A DNA stretch of 64,000 nt from Halobacillus locisalis (GCF_013694105.1 NZ_JACEFG010000002.1:1116001-1180000); one strand, 5' to 3'. Positions 1 through 7,970 are shown, counted from the stretch's first letter. Notes: generated from the letters alone by a model not told the origin. Made by a program: numbers and translations.

Positions 1-792
1 AATTTATCCCACTACTACCGAGTGTCCAAAGCGGACCGAGCGGAAGGACAGAAGAACATCCTAGGATTCGCTGTCGCTATTCCTTTGGCAACGATCGGTT
101 TACTGATCTTGTTACCGGGGGTACGTTCCGTAGTCGGTTTCTTATGGAGTGGCGTTTCGTTCATCTTCCTAAAAGGGGTTTCTGGTGTAATTGCAGGACT
201 TCAGTTCTTTGGTCTGGATGTTTCCGATATCGAGCCATCAGAGAGCTTAGATGGGCAACAAGGACTGCTTGATAAAATGGAAGAAATGCGTCCACAAGAT
301 GAAGCGACAGAATATGACGGATCTGTCGTGAATCGGATAGGAGATGCCACGCAGTGGGGCCTGATCATTGGGATCCTTGCGGCTGTCATCATCGTGCTCT
401 TCATCGTTTATCGATTTAATAAGAATCGAGAAGGGTTCGAGGACGAAGGGAGTGGCCTGTCGTATCAGAGCTATCAACTTGCCTCTGATATGAGCGATAC
501 ATCATCCATGTTCAGCTTTTCTAGGTCTAAAGCAAATAACCCGATTCGAAAACAATTCGAGAAATTCGAAAAAAATGCTGCGAAGTCAGGTGTAGGACGT
601 GAACCGAATGAGTCGATTAACGACTGGTTCGATAGGATTGGATTAGAAACTTCTCAAACCACACTTTATCAAAAAGTCCGATATGGATTGGAAGAGCTGA
701 CAAGCGAGGAAACGGACCGTTTTTATTGTGAAATGAAAGACTTACAGCAACAAATCGAACGGCTTTCGGCAAAGAAAAATGAAGGTTTATAA
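1..792 (+). CDS. Membrane protein, C-terminal part; possible DUF4129 protein
   Basis: The frame is open to the window edge, so the gene probably starts upstream. A GTG at 22 exists but has no ribosome binding site in front of it. The visible part has two hydrophobic stretches near the start, an acidic loop, a further membrane segment at about residues 110-130 (counted from the GTG) and a charged cytoplasmic tail. The tail, with an NDWFDRIGL segment and a TLYQKVRYG motif near the end, resembles the C-terminus of DUF4129 proteins, often encoded next to transglutaminase-like and MoxR genes. That assignment is pattern-based and tentative. The gene ends about 80 bases before the next one. Confidence 0.55.
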   Translation, partial: NLSHYYRVSKADRAEGQKNILGFAVAIPLATIGLLILLPGVRSVVGFLWSGVSFIFLKGVSGVIAGLQFFGLDVSDIEPSESLDGQQGLLDKMEEMRPQDEATEYDGSVVNRIGDATQWGLIIGILAAVIIVLFIVYRFNKNREGFEDEGSGLSYQSYQLASDMSDTSSMFSFSRSKANNPIRKQFEKFEKNAAKSGVGREPNESINDWFDRIGLETSQTTLYQKVRYGLEELTSEETDRFYCEMKDLQQQIERLSAKKNEGL

Positions 793-874
793 AAAAATCT
801 AGTTTAGTGGCTTTCCATTTAGGAAACATATCTGTAAATGTTATTCCAAACATCTTGAAAGGGGACACACATTT

Positions 875-1681
875 ATGGATATCAATAAAGAAATACAAAA
901 ACTAGAACATGTACATTTAGAGAAACCACAAAAGGTGTTTACGATGTATCTAAACACAGACCCATCTGACCCAGATCAACAAGGTGGAGAGTGGAAGATC
1001 CATTTAAAAAATGGTTTGAACAACTTTGAGTCTTATCTTCAAGAAGAAGATGATTCCGATGAAAAGCGAAATTATTGGGCTGTCAAAGAAAAAGTGCATC
1101 AATACATTGAGGAAAATGAACAACACTTCGCTAAAAGCGTCGTGATTATTGCAAGCGGGGACGGGACAGTATGGTTCGCAGAACGCTTCCAAATGCCTGT
1201 GAAAACAGAATTTTATTGGGAAGAGACACCGAAACTCGATCAGTTGAAAGAAATGCAGCAAGACTTTCCGAAAACGGGAATCGTTTTGACACAGAAAAAT
1301 CAAATCAAAGTCATCGATGCTGAATTAGGTCGACTGAATGATACGCAATTATTTGAGCTTGATTTAAATACGGAAGATTGGAGGCAGCACCAAGGTCCTC
1401 ACGCAGCACAGCCTTCCATGGGAACAGGCGGAGCGAAGTCTTCCAAGCAGGATGAATTCAAGGAGCGTTTCGAGGCCAATCGTTATCGGTGGTACAAGAG
1501 CGTTGCCCCTAAGCTTGATAAGTTAGCGAAAGAATACGGTTGGGAGCAGTTCTACCTCGTCGGGGATAAAGAAGAATTAAAAGACTTACAGGACAATATG
1601 AATAAAGAAGCGAAAGATATGGTGAACAAGAACCTACTGGATCATGAGGAAATGCATGTCATTAATGAAGTGGTCCAATAA
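875..1681 (+). CDS. VLRF1/baeRF-type release-factor-like protein
   Basis: This 268-residue soluble protein starts at ATG 875 behind a GAAAGGGG ribosome binding site. It opens with a segment containing KVFTMYLNTDPSD and has a middle part with an IIASGDGTVWF strand, which fits the bacterial archaeo-eukaryotic release-factor-1-like (baeRF/VLRF1) group of Bacillaceae. An acidic, lysine-rich C-terminal half ends in alternating helices. Family members are proposed to act at the ribosome, but a function for this branch is not established. It is monocistronic with its own strong terminator. The family assignment is from memory of the pattern. Confidence 0.6.
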   Translation: MDINKEIQKLEHVHLEKPQKVFTMYLNTDPSDPDQQGGEWKIHLKNGLNNFESYLQEEDDSDEKRNYWAVKEKVHQYIEENEQHFAKSVVIIASGDGTVWFAERFQMPVKTEFYWEETPKLDQLKEMQQDFPKTGIVLTQKNQIKVIDAELGRLNDTQLFELDLNTEDWRQHQGPHAAQPSMGTGGAKSSKQDEFKERFEANRYRWYKSVAPKLDKLAKEYGWEQFYLVGDKEELKDLQDNMNKEAKDMVNKNLLDHEEMHVINEVVQ

Positions 1682-1686
1682 ACGCG

Positions 1687-1716
1687 AAAAGCGCCGGAAC
1701 TCTCCGGCGCTTTTTA
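1687..1716 (+). terminator. Intrinsic terminator after the VLRF1-like gene
   Basis: A perfect 12-bp stem (1687-1698 with 1703-1714), core GCGCCGGA, has a 4-base loop and runs into T residues. Confidence 0.9.
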
Positions 1717-1841
1717 ATGTTCTACTATATTTGAAAAATATATATGGAATGAGTTGAGCCCAGTTAGATATACAGGTTCGAGAGGAATATGGTAGAATAA
1801 TATCTACATAAAATAATATTCATAGAATGGAGAATATAAAA

Positions 1842-2147
1842 ATGTTTGTCGTAGATTCCACCGTAGTAGTCCCCGATCACAAAGCAGACGATTTGATACA
1901 TATCTATCAACATCGCTCTAAACTTGTGGATCAAGCAGAAGGGTTTTTGTCCTTCCAGCTGCTACAAAATGATCGAAAACCAGGTGAGTTAACGGTTCAC
2001 CTTGAATGGGAGTCCAAACAAGCATATTTGAATTGGGCGAGGAGTGAACAATTTAAGAAAATCCATGAATTGGAGAAGCAATACCCTGACCAAGAACTTC
2101 AAGGGATCGTTCCTAAAGTTAAGAAGTATGAGGTGGTCGCCACGTGA
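1842..2147 (+). CDS. Antibiotic-biosynthesis-monooxygenase-fold protein, IsdG/HmoA-like
   Basis: This 101-residue protein has the ferredoxin-like ABM fold of heme-degrading monooxygenases. Trp65 and His75 are ten residues apart, the spacing of the catalytic Trp67/His77 pair of IsdG; the Asn expected near the N-terminus is not obvious. The start is placed at ATG 1842 because TGGAGA lies 8 bases upstream, whereas the in-frame ATG at 1827 overlaps that ribosome binding site. The stop overlaps the GTG of the next gene by 4 bases, so it heads a translationally coupled four-gene unit with a B12-binding protein. Heme or another tetrapyrrole as ligand is an inference; it could simply be an ABM protein without that activity. 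Confidence 0.65.
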   Translation: MFVVDSTVVVPDHKADDLIHIYQHRSKLVDQAEGFLSFQLLQNDRKPGELTVHLEWESKQAYLNWARSEQFKKIHELEKQYPDQELQGIVPKVKKYEVVAT

Positions 2148-2515
2148 GAAAGAAGGAGAAGGATACACTTGTGTATCAAGTCGCAGAAGAAATCTATGCA
2201 CACTACCCTCACCTATGGGAGCGCTTTGGGCAAAACGGGCGTGACCGTACAGAGGAAGACAACCATCATCACTTGGACCATTTGTCAGCTGCTTATGAAA
2301 TGGATAGTGTTGATTTCTTTATCGACTATACCACTTGGTTGAACAATGTTCTTACTTCACGTGGAGTGGGAACGTTTCTTATTGTCGATAATTTTGAGCG
2401 ATTGGCACGTCTGATCAACGACATGGAATGTGAAGATGAAAAAGAGCAACAATCATTCATCGAGTATTTGCAAAAAGCACTCCAGCATTTGGAAACTTTT
2501 CCTAGTAAGAGGTGA
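2144..2515 (+). CDS. Unknown 123-aa protein, second gene of the B12-sensor unit
   Basis: I do not recognise this 123-residue, probably all-helical protein. It starts at GTG 2144, overlapping the preceding stop. Features include a histidine-rich DNHHHLDH stretch around residue 40, a central FFIDYTTWLNNVLTSRGV helix pair, and a Glu/Asp-rich C-terminal helix. It is followed after 7 bases by the cobalamin-binding gene. The position suggests it is a partner or accessory sensory subunit of that protein, but nothing in the sequence proves this. Confidence 0.6.
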   Translation: MRKKEKDTLVYQVAEEIYAHYPHLWERFGQNGRDRTEEDNHHHLDHLSAAYEMDSVDFFIDYTTWLNNVLTSRGVGTFLIVDNFERLARLINDMECEDEKEQQSFIEYLQKALQHLETFPSKR

Positions 2516-2522
2516 ATCAAAT

Positions 2523-3182
2523 TTGGCTGAACATCATGAAGAACTTGCCCATTTATTTTTAGAGGGAGAAGAAGACGAAGCATTATCCTATATCGACGAA
2601 TTATTGAATTCTTATTCGCGATTCTACGTATTTGAACAGGTCATCACCCAGTCTATGTACTATATTGGTGACCTTTGGGAGAAAAACAAGATCTCAGTGG
2701 CTGATGAACATTTAGCAACGGCTGTCTGTGACTTCGTCTTATCTAAATTGAAAGCTGATACATCAGGTGTCCCAGCGAGAAAACAACGAAAGCATAAAGC
2801 GATTCTTTTCGGTGTAGAAAAAGAACAGCATTATTTAGGTATGAAAATGGTAGCTGAAACGTTCCAGGATTATGGATGGAGAGTCCGTTATTTAGGACCC
2901 AATCTAACGCTCGAACACTCACTCGCACAAATAAAAAAGTATAAGCCGGACGTCATCGGTTTATCAGCTGCACTGTCGTATCGTCTTCCCACAGTTAAAG
3001 GGTTAATTCAGCAGTTTGAAAAACTGGAATGGAGGCCTTTGATTATGGTGGGAGGGCGTATGGCCAGTAAATTCGACTTGGAAGAATTTGAATCGGATCG
3101 TGTGATGGTCATCAAGGGGTTACCTCACTTGCATCAATGGTTTAAAGAAGGAAGGGAAGGCGTCATTAATGAAACTAGTTGA
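2523..3182 (+). CDS. Stand-alone cobalamin-binding sensor protein, CarH/LitR-like core without DNA-binding domain
   Basis: The start is TTG 2523 behind AAGAGGTG, giving 219 residues. Residues about 1-85 form a helical B12-binding-2 cap: Trp52 is followed after nine residues by Glu62-His63, the W-x9-EH signature of adenosylcobalamin photoreceptors such as CarH. Residues about 92-210 are the Rossmann-like B12-binding domain, with a lower-ligand motif of the DxHxxG type present as ExHxxG (His103), then a GLSAALS strand and a GG pair at 177-178. There is no MerR DNA-binding domain. The residue after Trp52 is Glu, where Thermus CarH has the His used in the light-induced bis-His state. The gene overlaps the next by 14 bases. 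It may sense light or B12; methyltransferase-type roles are less likely without an enzyme partner. Confidence 0.75.
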   Translation: MAEHHEELAHLFLEGEEDEALSYIDELLNSYSRFYVFEQVITQSMYYIGDLWEKNKISVADEHLATAVCDFVLSKLKADTSGVPARKQRKHKAILFGVEKEQHYLGMKMVAETFQDYGWRVRYLGPNLTLEHSLAQIKKYKPDVIGLSAALSYRLPTVKGLIQQFEKLEWRPLIMVGGRMASKFDLEEFESDRVMVIKGLPHLHQWFKEGREGVINETS

Positions 3183-3927
3183 TCGTTCTTATCCCCTTCC
3201 TTTTTTCACTATCAATAAAAATCATTCTATCTACTCGTATTCTAAAGAAGCGAAAGAGTTATTCGGTGAGCCTAAGAATTTACTAGAAATACTTGATGAA
3301 GACAGTGTAGAGAAAATGAAGGAGTGGGTAACACCAGATATTCATAAAGCTTCTTTGGAGGTGCATGTGAAGTCACAGCAAGAAGGTGTGGACCTACTGA
3401 CTGTCGATTTGCATGTGAAATGGGATAATGATTTGTATGGTGAGGTTTTGTTAATCGTCAAAGATGAAAAACTAACGAAGGTGACCCGTACGTTAGATCA
3501 ACTTCGTTCACGATTGAATGATACGAACTTCGAGCTATTAGAAGAAAAGGAAAAGCTTGAGGAGGCTGTCGAGCAAAACAATCAGCTATCGGCTCCATTT
3601 ATTGTTCTGAACGACCAAGCCGCATTGATTCCACTATTTGGCGACATAACGGAAGAGAAAATGTATTCGGTAGAAAGCCAACTACTACAACAGTCTCAAG
3701 AATCAGAGGTCGATCAACTGTTGTTTGATTTTACGGCGGTTGGAGAGATGCAGCGGTCAGGTGTTCATGTGTTACTGAATGTTATCACTTCCTTAGTTTA
3801 CATGGGATCGGAAATCTCCTTTATTGGTGTACAACCCGCTCAGGCAAAACAGCTGAAAGAAATCAATTTGCCGAATGAAATTCAGTTTTTGAGCTCTTTA
3901 CAAATGGCGTTAAATAAATATGTATGA
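3169..3927 (+). CDS. PAS-like / coiled-coil / STAS-domain signalling protein
   Basis: This 252-residue protein starts at ATG 3169 behind AAGGGAAGG, inside the end of the B12 gene. Residues about 1-105 resemble a small PAS-type sensor, 110-140 form a coiled coil, and 143-252 form a STAS domain with the LLFDFTAVGE and GSEISFIGVQPAQ strands seen in RsbR/RsbS proteins. The positions phosphorylated in RsbR and RsbS are not clearly kept: the first region reads GEMQRSG and the second has Ile where RsbR has Thr. It may therefore be a non-phosphorylated or differently controlled stressosome-type output for the upstream B12 sensor. This role is inferred from gene order. Confidence 0.7.
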   Translation: MKLVDRSYPLPFFTINKNHSIYSYSKEAKELFGEPKNLLEILDEDSVEKMKEWVTPDIHKASLEVHVKSQQEGVDLLTVDLHVKWDNDLYGEVLLIVKDEKLTKVTRTLDQLRSRLNDTNFELLEEKEKLEEAVEQNNQLSAPFIVLNDQAALIPLFGDITEEKMYSVESQLLQQSQESEVDQLLFDFTAVGEMQRSGVHVLLNVITSLVYMGSEISFIGVQPAQAKQLKEINLPNEIQFLSSLQMALNKYV

Positions 3928-3967
3928 AATATCCCTCTTCTTCAAAATGAGAAGAGGGATATTTATT
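3927..3967 (+). terminator. Terminator of the B12-sensor operon
   Basis: A perfect 15-bp stem (3927-3941 with 3950-3964), core ATCCCTCTTCT, is followed by ATTTATTTT. It closes the four-gene unit. Confidence 0.9.
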
Positions 3968-3996
3968 TTGATACCTATAAAAGAATGAGAATCACG

Positions 3997-4341
3997 TTAC
4001 AACATGAATAATATTCCAGTGCAAGTCGCCCCAATCGATATCCCACCATAGAGAATCGCTTTGGTCCATAATTGTTCCTGAATCAGTTGATAGATTTCGA
4101 AACTGAAAGTAGAGTACGTGGTATAACCGCCACAGAATCCAGTAGCAAGGAAATACCATAACCATTCTGGAAAGAACCCTTCACCTTGGACGTGAATCAA
4201 CCACCCTAGTAATAAACCTCCCGAAAAATTGGCCGCAAACGTTCCTAAAGGAATTCTTCTGTCATTCCACCATCTGCCTAGTTGGAAGCGAAGCATAGCG
4301 CCGAGCATACCTCCCATAAAAATGAGCACTGTAGTAACCAC
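3997..4341 (-). CDS. crcB2: CrcB fluoride channel subunit (second of the pair)
   Basis: This 114-residue, four-helix membrane protein belongs to the Fluc/CrcB family, which exports fluoride passively as a dual-topology dimer. It shows GGMLGAMLRFQLGRW at the start and the pore motif GFCGGYTTYSTFSFE near residue 70. It lies one base downstream of the other crcB gene on the same strand, the usual arrangement in Bacillaceae where two unequal subunits pair. No fluoride riboswitch was recognised upstream of the pair. Confidence 0.9.
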   Translation of the reverse strand: MVTTVLIFMGGMLGAMLRFQLGRWWNDRRIPLGTFAANFSGGLLLGWLIHVQGEGFFPEWLWYFLATGFCGGYTTYSTFSFEIYQLIQEQLWTKAILYGGISIGATCTGILFML

Positions 4342-4342
4342 T

Positions 4343-4714
4343 CTATTTACTTCCTCCTACTTTGGCCCCCATAAAGGTCATCCCGAGCCCCCCTATGAAG
4401 GTCACAAGAATATAAAAGCTTCCAATCATCACGTCGTCCTCCATCAATTGTACTAATTCTGTTGTGAAGGCCGAAAATGTGGTGAAGGAACCAATCAATC
4501 CGGTCATGATGGCTTTTTGAGTGATCATATCTATTTTCCAGTGTTTAGAAAAGAGCTGTGAGAGGTAGCTAAGAAGAAAGCAACCGGTTAAATTGACCGC
4601 TATTGTCCCGTACGGGAAACCATTCACGGTTGGAATTATAGAAGAAATAAGGTAACGGAGGACAGAACCGATTCCTCCTCCTAAAGCAACAGCTGTATAT
4701 GTACGGGATAACAT
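4343..4714 (-). CDS. crcB1: CrcB fluoride channel subunit (first of the pair)
   Basis: This 123-residue CrcB protein has GGGIGSVLRYLISS at the start and GLIGSFTTFSAFTTE at the pore region, both family hallmarks. Its start at 4714 is preceded on the minus strand by AAAGGAGG. The gene is divergent from the diguanylate cyclase gene, with about 130 bases between them. It probably forms a hetero-oligomeric fluoride exporter with the downstream copy. Confidence 0.9.
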   Translation of the reverse strand: MLSRTYTAVALGGGIGSVLRYLISSIIPTVNGFPYGTIAVNLTGCFLLSYLSQLFSKHWKIDMITQKAIMTGLIGSFTTFSAFTTELVQLMEDDVMIGSFYILVTFIGGLGMTFMGAKVGGSK

Positions 4715-4845
4715 CGTAAGCCTCCTTTCATGAGCATTTGGAGCAGACCCTTACTTTCGTAGGAGAACCTTCCACATGGTATAATAGTATTATCAAATAT
4801 TAAAAGATTGATTTCCTGTATGTCAGGAATGGCGGAGTTGAATCT

Positions 4846-6852
4846 ATGTCTACTATAACAAAAAAATTGGCGATATTCTTGATCCTGACCACCGCCAGCT
4901 ATTATTTGAATACGTTGACCGTCAGTCTGTACTATGGCGTTCACTTTTTATTTGGTTCGATTCCCTTAATCATATTATTGAAAAAGTTAGGAGTCTGGCC
5001 CGCATTTATCGGAGCAATCATTGCTCAGTCGTACACGATTTTCATATGGAGTCATCCATATGCGTTATTCATTTTCTCATTGGAAATTCTATTCATCGGT
5101 TACTTTTTCAAAGACAAACTATCAAATCTTATAATAAGAGACGCCTTGTATTGGCTGCTTCTCGGTGGGCCTCTCGTTTTTGTGTTTTATGGAAGTTTCT
5201 TGAACTTCGGTTTAGAGGGTACGATCCTAGTCGCTTTAAAGGATACGATGAACGGACTTGTGAATGTATGGGTCGCTGAATTCGTTTATTTCCTATTCGT
5301 ATTTATCGCAAACGTTTGGAAATCGAAATACTCTTCCATGTACACGATGCGTGAAGTTGTTTCATATTTGAGCAGTGGTGTTTTGCTTGTATTGAGTTTT
5401 ACGCTTGTCATGCTGATCGGCTATTATGAACAAACGAAGGACCGTTCTCAATTATCCATTACAGCAGAAGATAAACTGAGTGAAGTCAATCGGTTTTACC
5501 AAAATTGGTTCACAGAAACTCAGGAAGAACACAATGATGTGCTTAATAATTTGGAAGAGGCAGCGCCGAACCCGCAAAACATTGATACCTACTTAGAAGG
5601 TTTGACAACCAGTTCATCTGCTACGTCTCTTGCAGTAGTTGATACTTTAGATTCAAGCATGTATATGTTTGATGAGGGGGGTAACCAACTGTCTCTTCAA
5701 TCAGAAATCGATGGCATAGAGGGAGCGTTGGAAACACGGCACTCCTTATCAGAAGTAGAAGCGTTCATCTTAGATCCGCTACGTCCGCAAGAGATAATGG
5801 TAAGCTTGATCAGTGAAGATGACCAGGTCATTTTCTCCAATAATCCAAGAGCCGAATCAGGGGCGAGGTATCCATACAATAGCGAAGCGAAGGTATTGCA
5901 AACGATGGAATCCGGTCAAGTGATCGCCTACCAAACGGACGTTCCAGCCATGCAAATGTGGAAGCAGTCCATTTATAAGATGACAAGTGAGAGCCTAACG
6001 GACGCGGGTGCCTTTTTCGTAGTGGGGGCAGCCTTTACTCCTTTCATTGATTATCAGTTGATGAATCAGGCCCTGGCGATTGTCTTAGCTGTCGTGATTC
6101 TCACGCTGATTATCGGAGAACTCTTGACTGACAGATTACTAAAGCGTTTTGAGTCACTTTCCAATACGACTAGCGAAGTCGTCGAAGCATTGCCGGATAT
6201 AAGCCGGGAAATTGAATTACCAAGAAGCATCATTTATGAATTTGAAACGCTGTCGGTGAATTTCCAGGCGATTGTTAATGAGTGGCAGCAGAAATATATG
6301 GCTACACATGAAATGAATGAGGAATTGCAAGAAAAGAAGAAGCAGTTAGAGCAATCACAACAAAAAATGGAATATATGGCCCATTATGACGCATTGACGG
6401 GCTTACCCAACCGCAGAAAATTCAATAAAACCCTAGATGAAATCATGGCTATTGAAGACAATCGGTTTGGCCTTCTGTTTATCGATTTGGACCATTTCAA
6501 ATCGATCAATGACCGTTACGGACATGAGGTGGGCGATCAAGTATTGCAACAAGTGTCAACTAAACTTGAGTCAGCCGATCTGAACGGAGAGAGTTTCCGG
6601 TTGAGCGGAGACGAATTCACAGTCATACTTCACCCTTTAGTAAATGAGGAAAAGATGCATGAAGAGTCCACAACTATACTGAACCATATCCAAGAGCCCT
6701 TCCTTATAGATGGTCAGAAGGTGCACGTGAATTTGAGTATAGGTATGGCGATTTATCCTGATCATACAACCGATAAAGAAGAGTTGATCCGATTAGCAGA
6801 CCATGCGATGTATAAATCAAAGAAAAAGGGACGAAATCAAATCAGTTGGTAG
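4846..6852 (+). CDS. Membrane-bound diguanylate cyclase with SGDEF active site
   Basis: This 668-residue protein starts at ATG 4846 behind GGCGGAG. Residues 1-200 contain about six membrane helices (a MASE-like input domain). Residues about 205-400 form an extracytoplasmic domain, one more helix follows at about 405-430, then a short linker and coiled coil, and a GGDEF domain at about 510-668. The active-site loop at 587 reads SGDEF rather than GGDEF, a substitution found in active cyclases. The family landmarks DALTGLPNR and IDLDHFKSINDRYGH are intact, so c-di-GMP synthesis is likely. The RxxD inhibitory site before the loop is absent, so product feedback may be missing. TATAAT at 4781 is a likely -10 element. 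Confidence 0.9.
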   Translation: MSTITKKLAIFLILTTASYYLNTLTVSLYYGVHFLFGSIPLIILLKKLGVWPAFIGAIIAQSYTIFIWSHPYALFIFSLEILFIGYFFKDKLSNLIIRDALYWLLLGGPLVFVFYGSFLNFGLEGTILVALKDTMNGLVNVWVAEFVYFLFVFIANVWKSKYSSMYTMREVVSYLSSGVLLVLSFTLVMLIGYYEQTKDRSQLSITAEDKLSEVNRFYQNWFTETQEEHNDVLNNLEEAAPNPQNIDTYLEGLTTSSSATSLAVVDTLDSSMYMFDEGGNQLSLQSEIDGIEGALETRHSLSEVEAFILDPLRPQEIMVSLISEDDQVIFSNNPRAESGARYPYNSEAKVLQTMESGQVIAYQTDVPAMQMWKQSIYKMTSESLTDAGAFFVVGAAFTPFIDYQLMNQALAIVLAVVILTLIIGELLTDRLLKRFESLSNTTSEVVEALPDISREIELPRSIIYEFETLSVNFQAIVNEWQQKYMATHEMNEELQEKKKQLEQSQQKMEYMAHYDALTGLPNRRKFNKTLDEIMAIEDNRFGLLFIDLDHFKSINDRYGHEVGDQVLQQVSTKLESADLNGESFRLSGDEFTVILHPLVNEEKMHEESTTILNHIQEPFLIDGQKVHVNLSIGMAIYPDHTTDKEELIRLADHAMYKSKKKGRNQISW

Positions 6853-6932
6853 AAGAAAAAAAGGGTTAGTCAGGCCCATTAATGTGGAATAGTATTTGTA
6901 AGAACGAAATGAATATAATGGAGGTTCTATAC

Positions 6933-7139
6933 ATGCAATTAACATTAGAAGTGAATGGTATGACGTGTGAGCACTGTGAAAAAGCGGTGAAAGGGGCACT
7001 AGAAACATTAGAGGGTGTTCACGGTGTTGAGGTGCATCTGAAAAGTGGAAAGGTAGATGTCAGCTATGATGATGCCTTTGTCAGTAAAGACTTAATGAAA
7101 GAAGCGATTGAAGCACAAGGTTATGATGCTGTAGGTTGA
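6933..7139 (+). CDS. copZ: CopZ-type copper chaperone
   Basis: This 68-residue HMA-domain protein has the metal motif GMTCEHC (Cys12 and Cys15) in a beta-alpha-beta-beta-alpha-beta fold. The start at 6933 is chosen because TGGAGG lies just upstream; an earlier in-frame ATG at 6882 lacks a ribosome binding site. CopZ carries Cu(I) to the CopA ATPase. No copA or csoR is next to it here, so it is a separate transcription unit. Confidence 0.85.
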   Translation: MQLTLEVNGMTCEHCEKAVKGALETLEGVHGVEVHLKSGKVDVSYDDAFVSKDLMKEAIEAQGYDAVG

Positions 7140-7149
7140 TGATAAGAAG

Positions 7150-7183
7150 AAGCGCCCCGTGTGTTAGCATGGGGCGCTTTTTA
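7150..7183 (+). terminator. Terminator after copZ
   Basis: The 9-bp stem AAGCGCCCC (7150-7158) pairs with 7171-7179 and is followed by T residues. It also lies close to the convergent coat-protein gene. Confidence 0.85.
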
Positions 7184-7205
7184 AACCCGATTCAATCGAG
7201 CTTTC

Positions 7206-7538
7206 CTACTGAATACTGTAAGGGAGTTGAGACTTGTACCCGGTAAATTGTTGATAAGACTGCTGTACCTTTTGTTGCTGTTCTTGTTCGACGGCATACC
7301 AACCGTTTTGGAACATGAGATTATATAGGTTGCGTTGGCAATCTTGCGTCTCTTTAAAAATTGTAGCTAAGTCTTGATATAGTGACTGGTTACTAGCCTC
7401 GTTCAGTGCGGTCGTATAAGAAGCAGTCATATACTTTTCAGTCGCTAATTGATCGTTCAAGAAATCTCGCTCGTTCATTTCAGGTGTTTTTGGAACACTT
7501 GTTTCAGGATTTTGAATCTTACTAGATGCCTGGTTCAT
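7206..7538 (-). CDS. CotF-like spore coat protein
   Basis: This 110-residue protein is rich in Gln, Asn and Tyr, with the MNERDFLNDQLATEKYMT start of the Coat F domain and a conserved ETQDCQRNLYNLM helix. It forms a two-helix ferritin-like half bundle. The next gene upstream, 12 bases away on the same strand, encodes a related protein. The position beside proline dehydrogenase and fadN matches B. subtilis yusN. It probably acts in or on the spore coat. Confidence 0.75.
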   Translation of the reverse strand: MNQASSKIQNPETSVPKTPEMNERDFLNDQLATEKYMTASYTTALNEASNQSLYQDLATIFKETQDCQRNLYNLMFQNGWYAVEQEQQQKVQQSYQQFTGYKSQLPYSIQ

Positions 7539-7550
7539 AAAGATCCTCCT

Positions 7551-7808
7551 TTAATTGGGCTTTTGACTATTCAAATGATTCAGTATTTTATTATAGTGTC
7601 GTTGGTGCATTTGACCCGCTTCTTCCAGCGCTGCCTGAATCTCTGGAGTCTGACAGTTCTGAGCAAAGAAATGAGCTTTTTTACACGCGAGTAAATTCCA
7701 AGATAACATATCAGTGATGTACAATTGATCTTTTGTACTGACCATTTCAGGGACTTGTGTCATCGGTTTCGCTTCGTTGATAGGTGGTTGACCTTGCTGT
7801 TGTTGCAT
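7551..7808 (-). CDS. Small CotF-like spore coat protein, paralogue of the next gene
   Basis: This 85-residue protein begins with a Gln/Pro-rich segment and continues with STKDQLYITDMLSWNLLACKKAHFFAQ, a layout like the first half of a Coat F domain. Its start at 7808 is preceded on the minus strand by GAAGGAGGA. It is encoded just upstream of the 110-residue coat protein and probably co-transcribed with it in the mother cell. No sigma-E or sigma-K promoter was confirmed. Confidence 0.7.
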   Translation of the reverse strand: MQQQQGQPPINEAKPMTQVPEMVSTKDQLYITDMLSWNLLACKKAHFFAQNCQTPEIQAALEEAGQMHQRHYNKILNHLNSQKPN

Positions 7809-7956
7809 ACGTTCATCCTCCTTCTTTAGTCATCTCATAGTATGAGCGTTTTCTAGATAGATATGAGGACTCGGGAATGGAATTATTTTCTTAATAAATT
7901 GGCGGAATTATACGAATTGTTACCCTTTTTGTTAATAAAATGATAAAATATATTTG

Positions 7957-7970
7957 TGATAACGATTACA
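7957..7970 (+). promoter_or_regulatory. Candidate CcpA cre site upstream of proline dehydrogenase
   Basis: TGATAACGATTACA matches the cre consensus TGWAANCGNTNWCA at all but one position (T at position 4). It lies about 60 bases before the start codon, where CcpA binding would repress transcription. This suggests glucose repression of proline use. The promoter itself was not placed with confidence. Confidence 0.5.

Noticed and set aside
4715-4845. Possible fluoride riboswitch before the crcB pair
   Set aside because: Neither strand shows the GGCGAUGGN...CUGAUGNC-type landmarks of the crcB motif.
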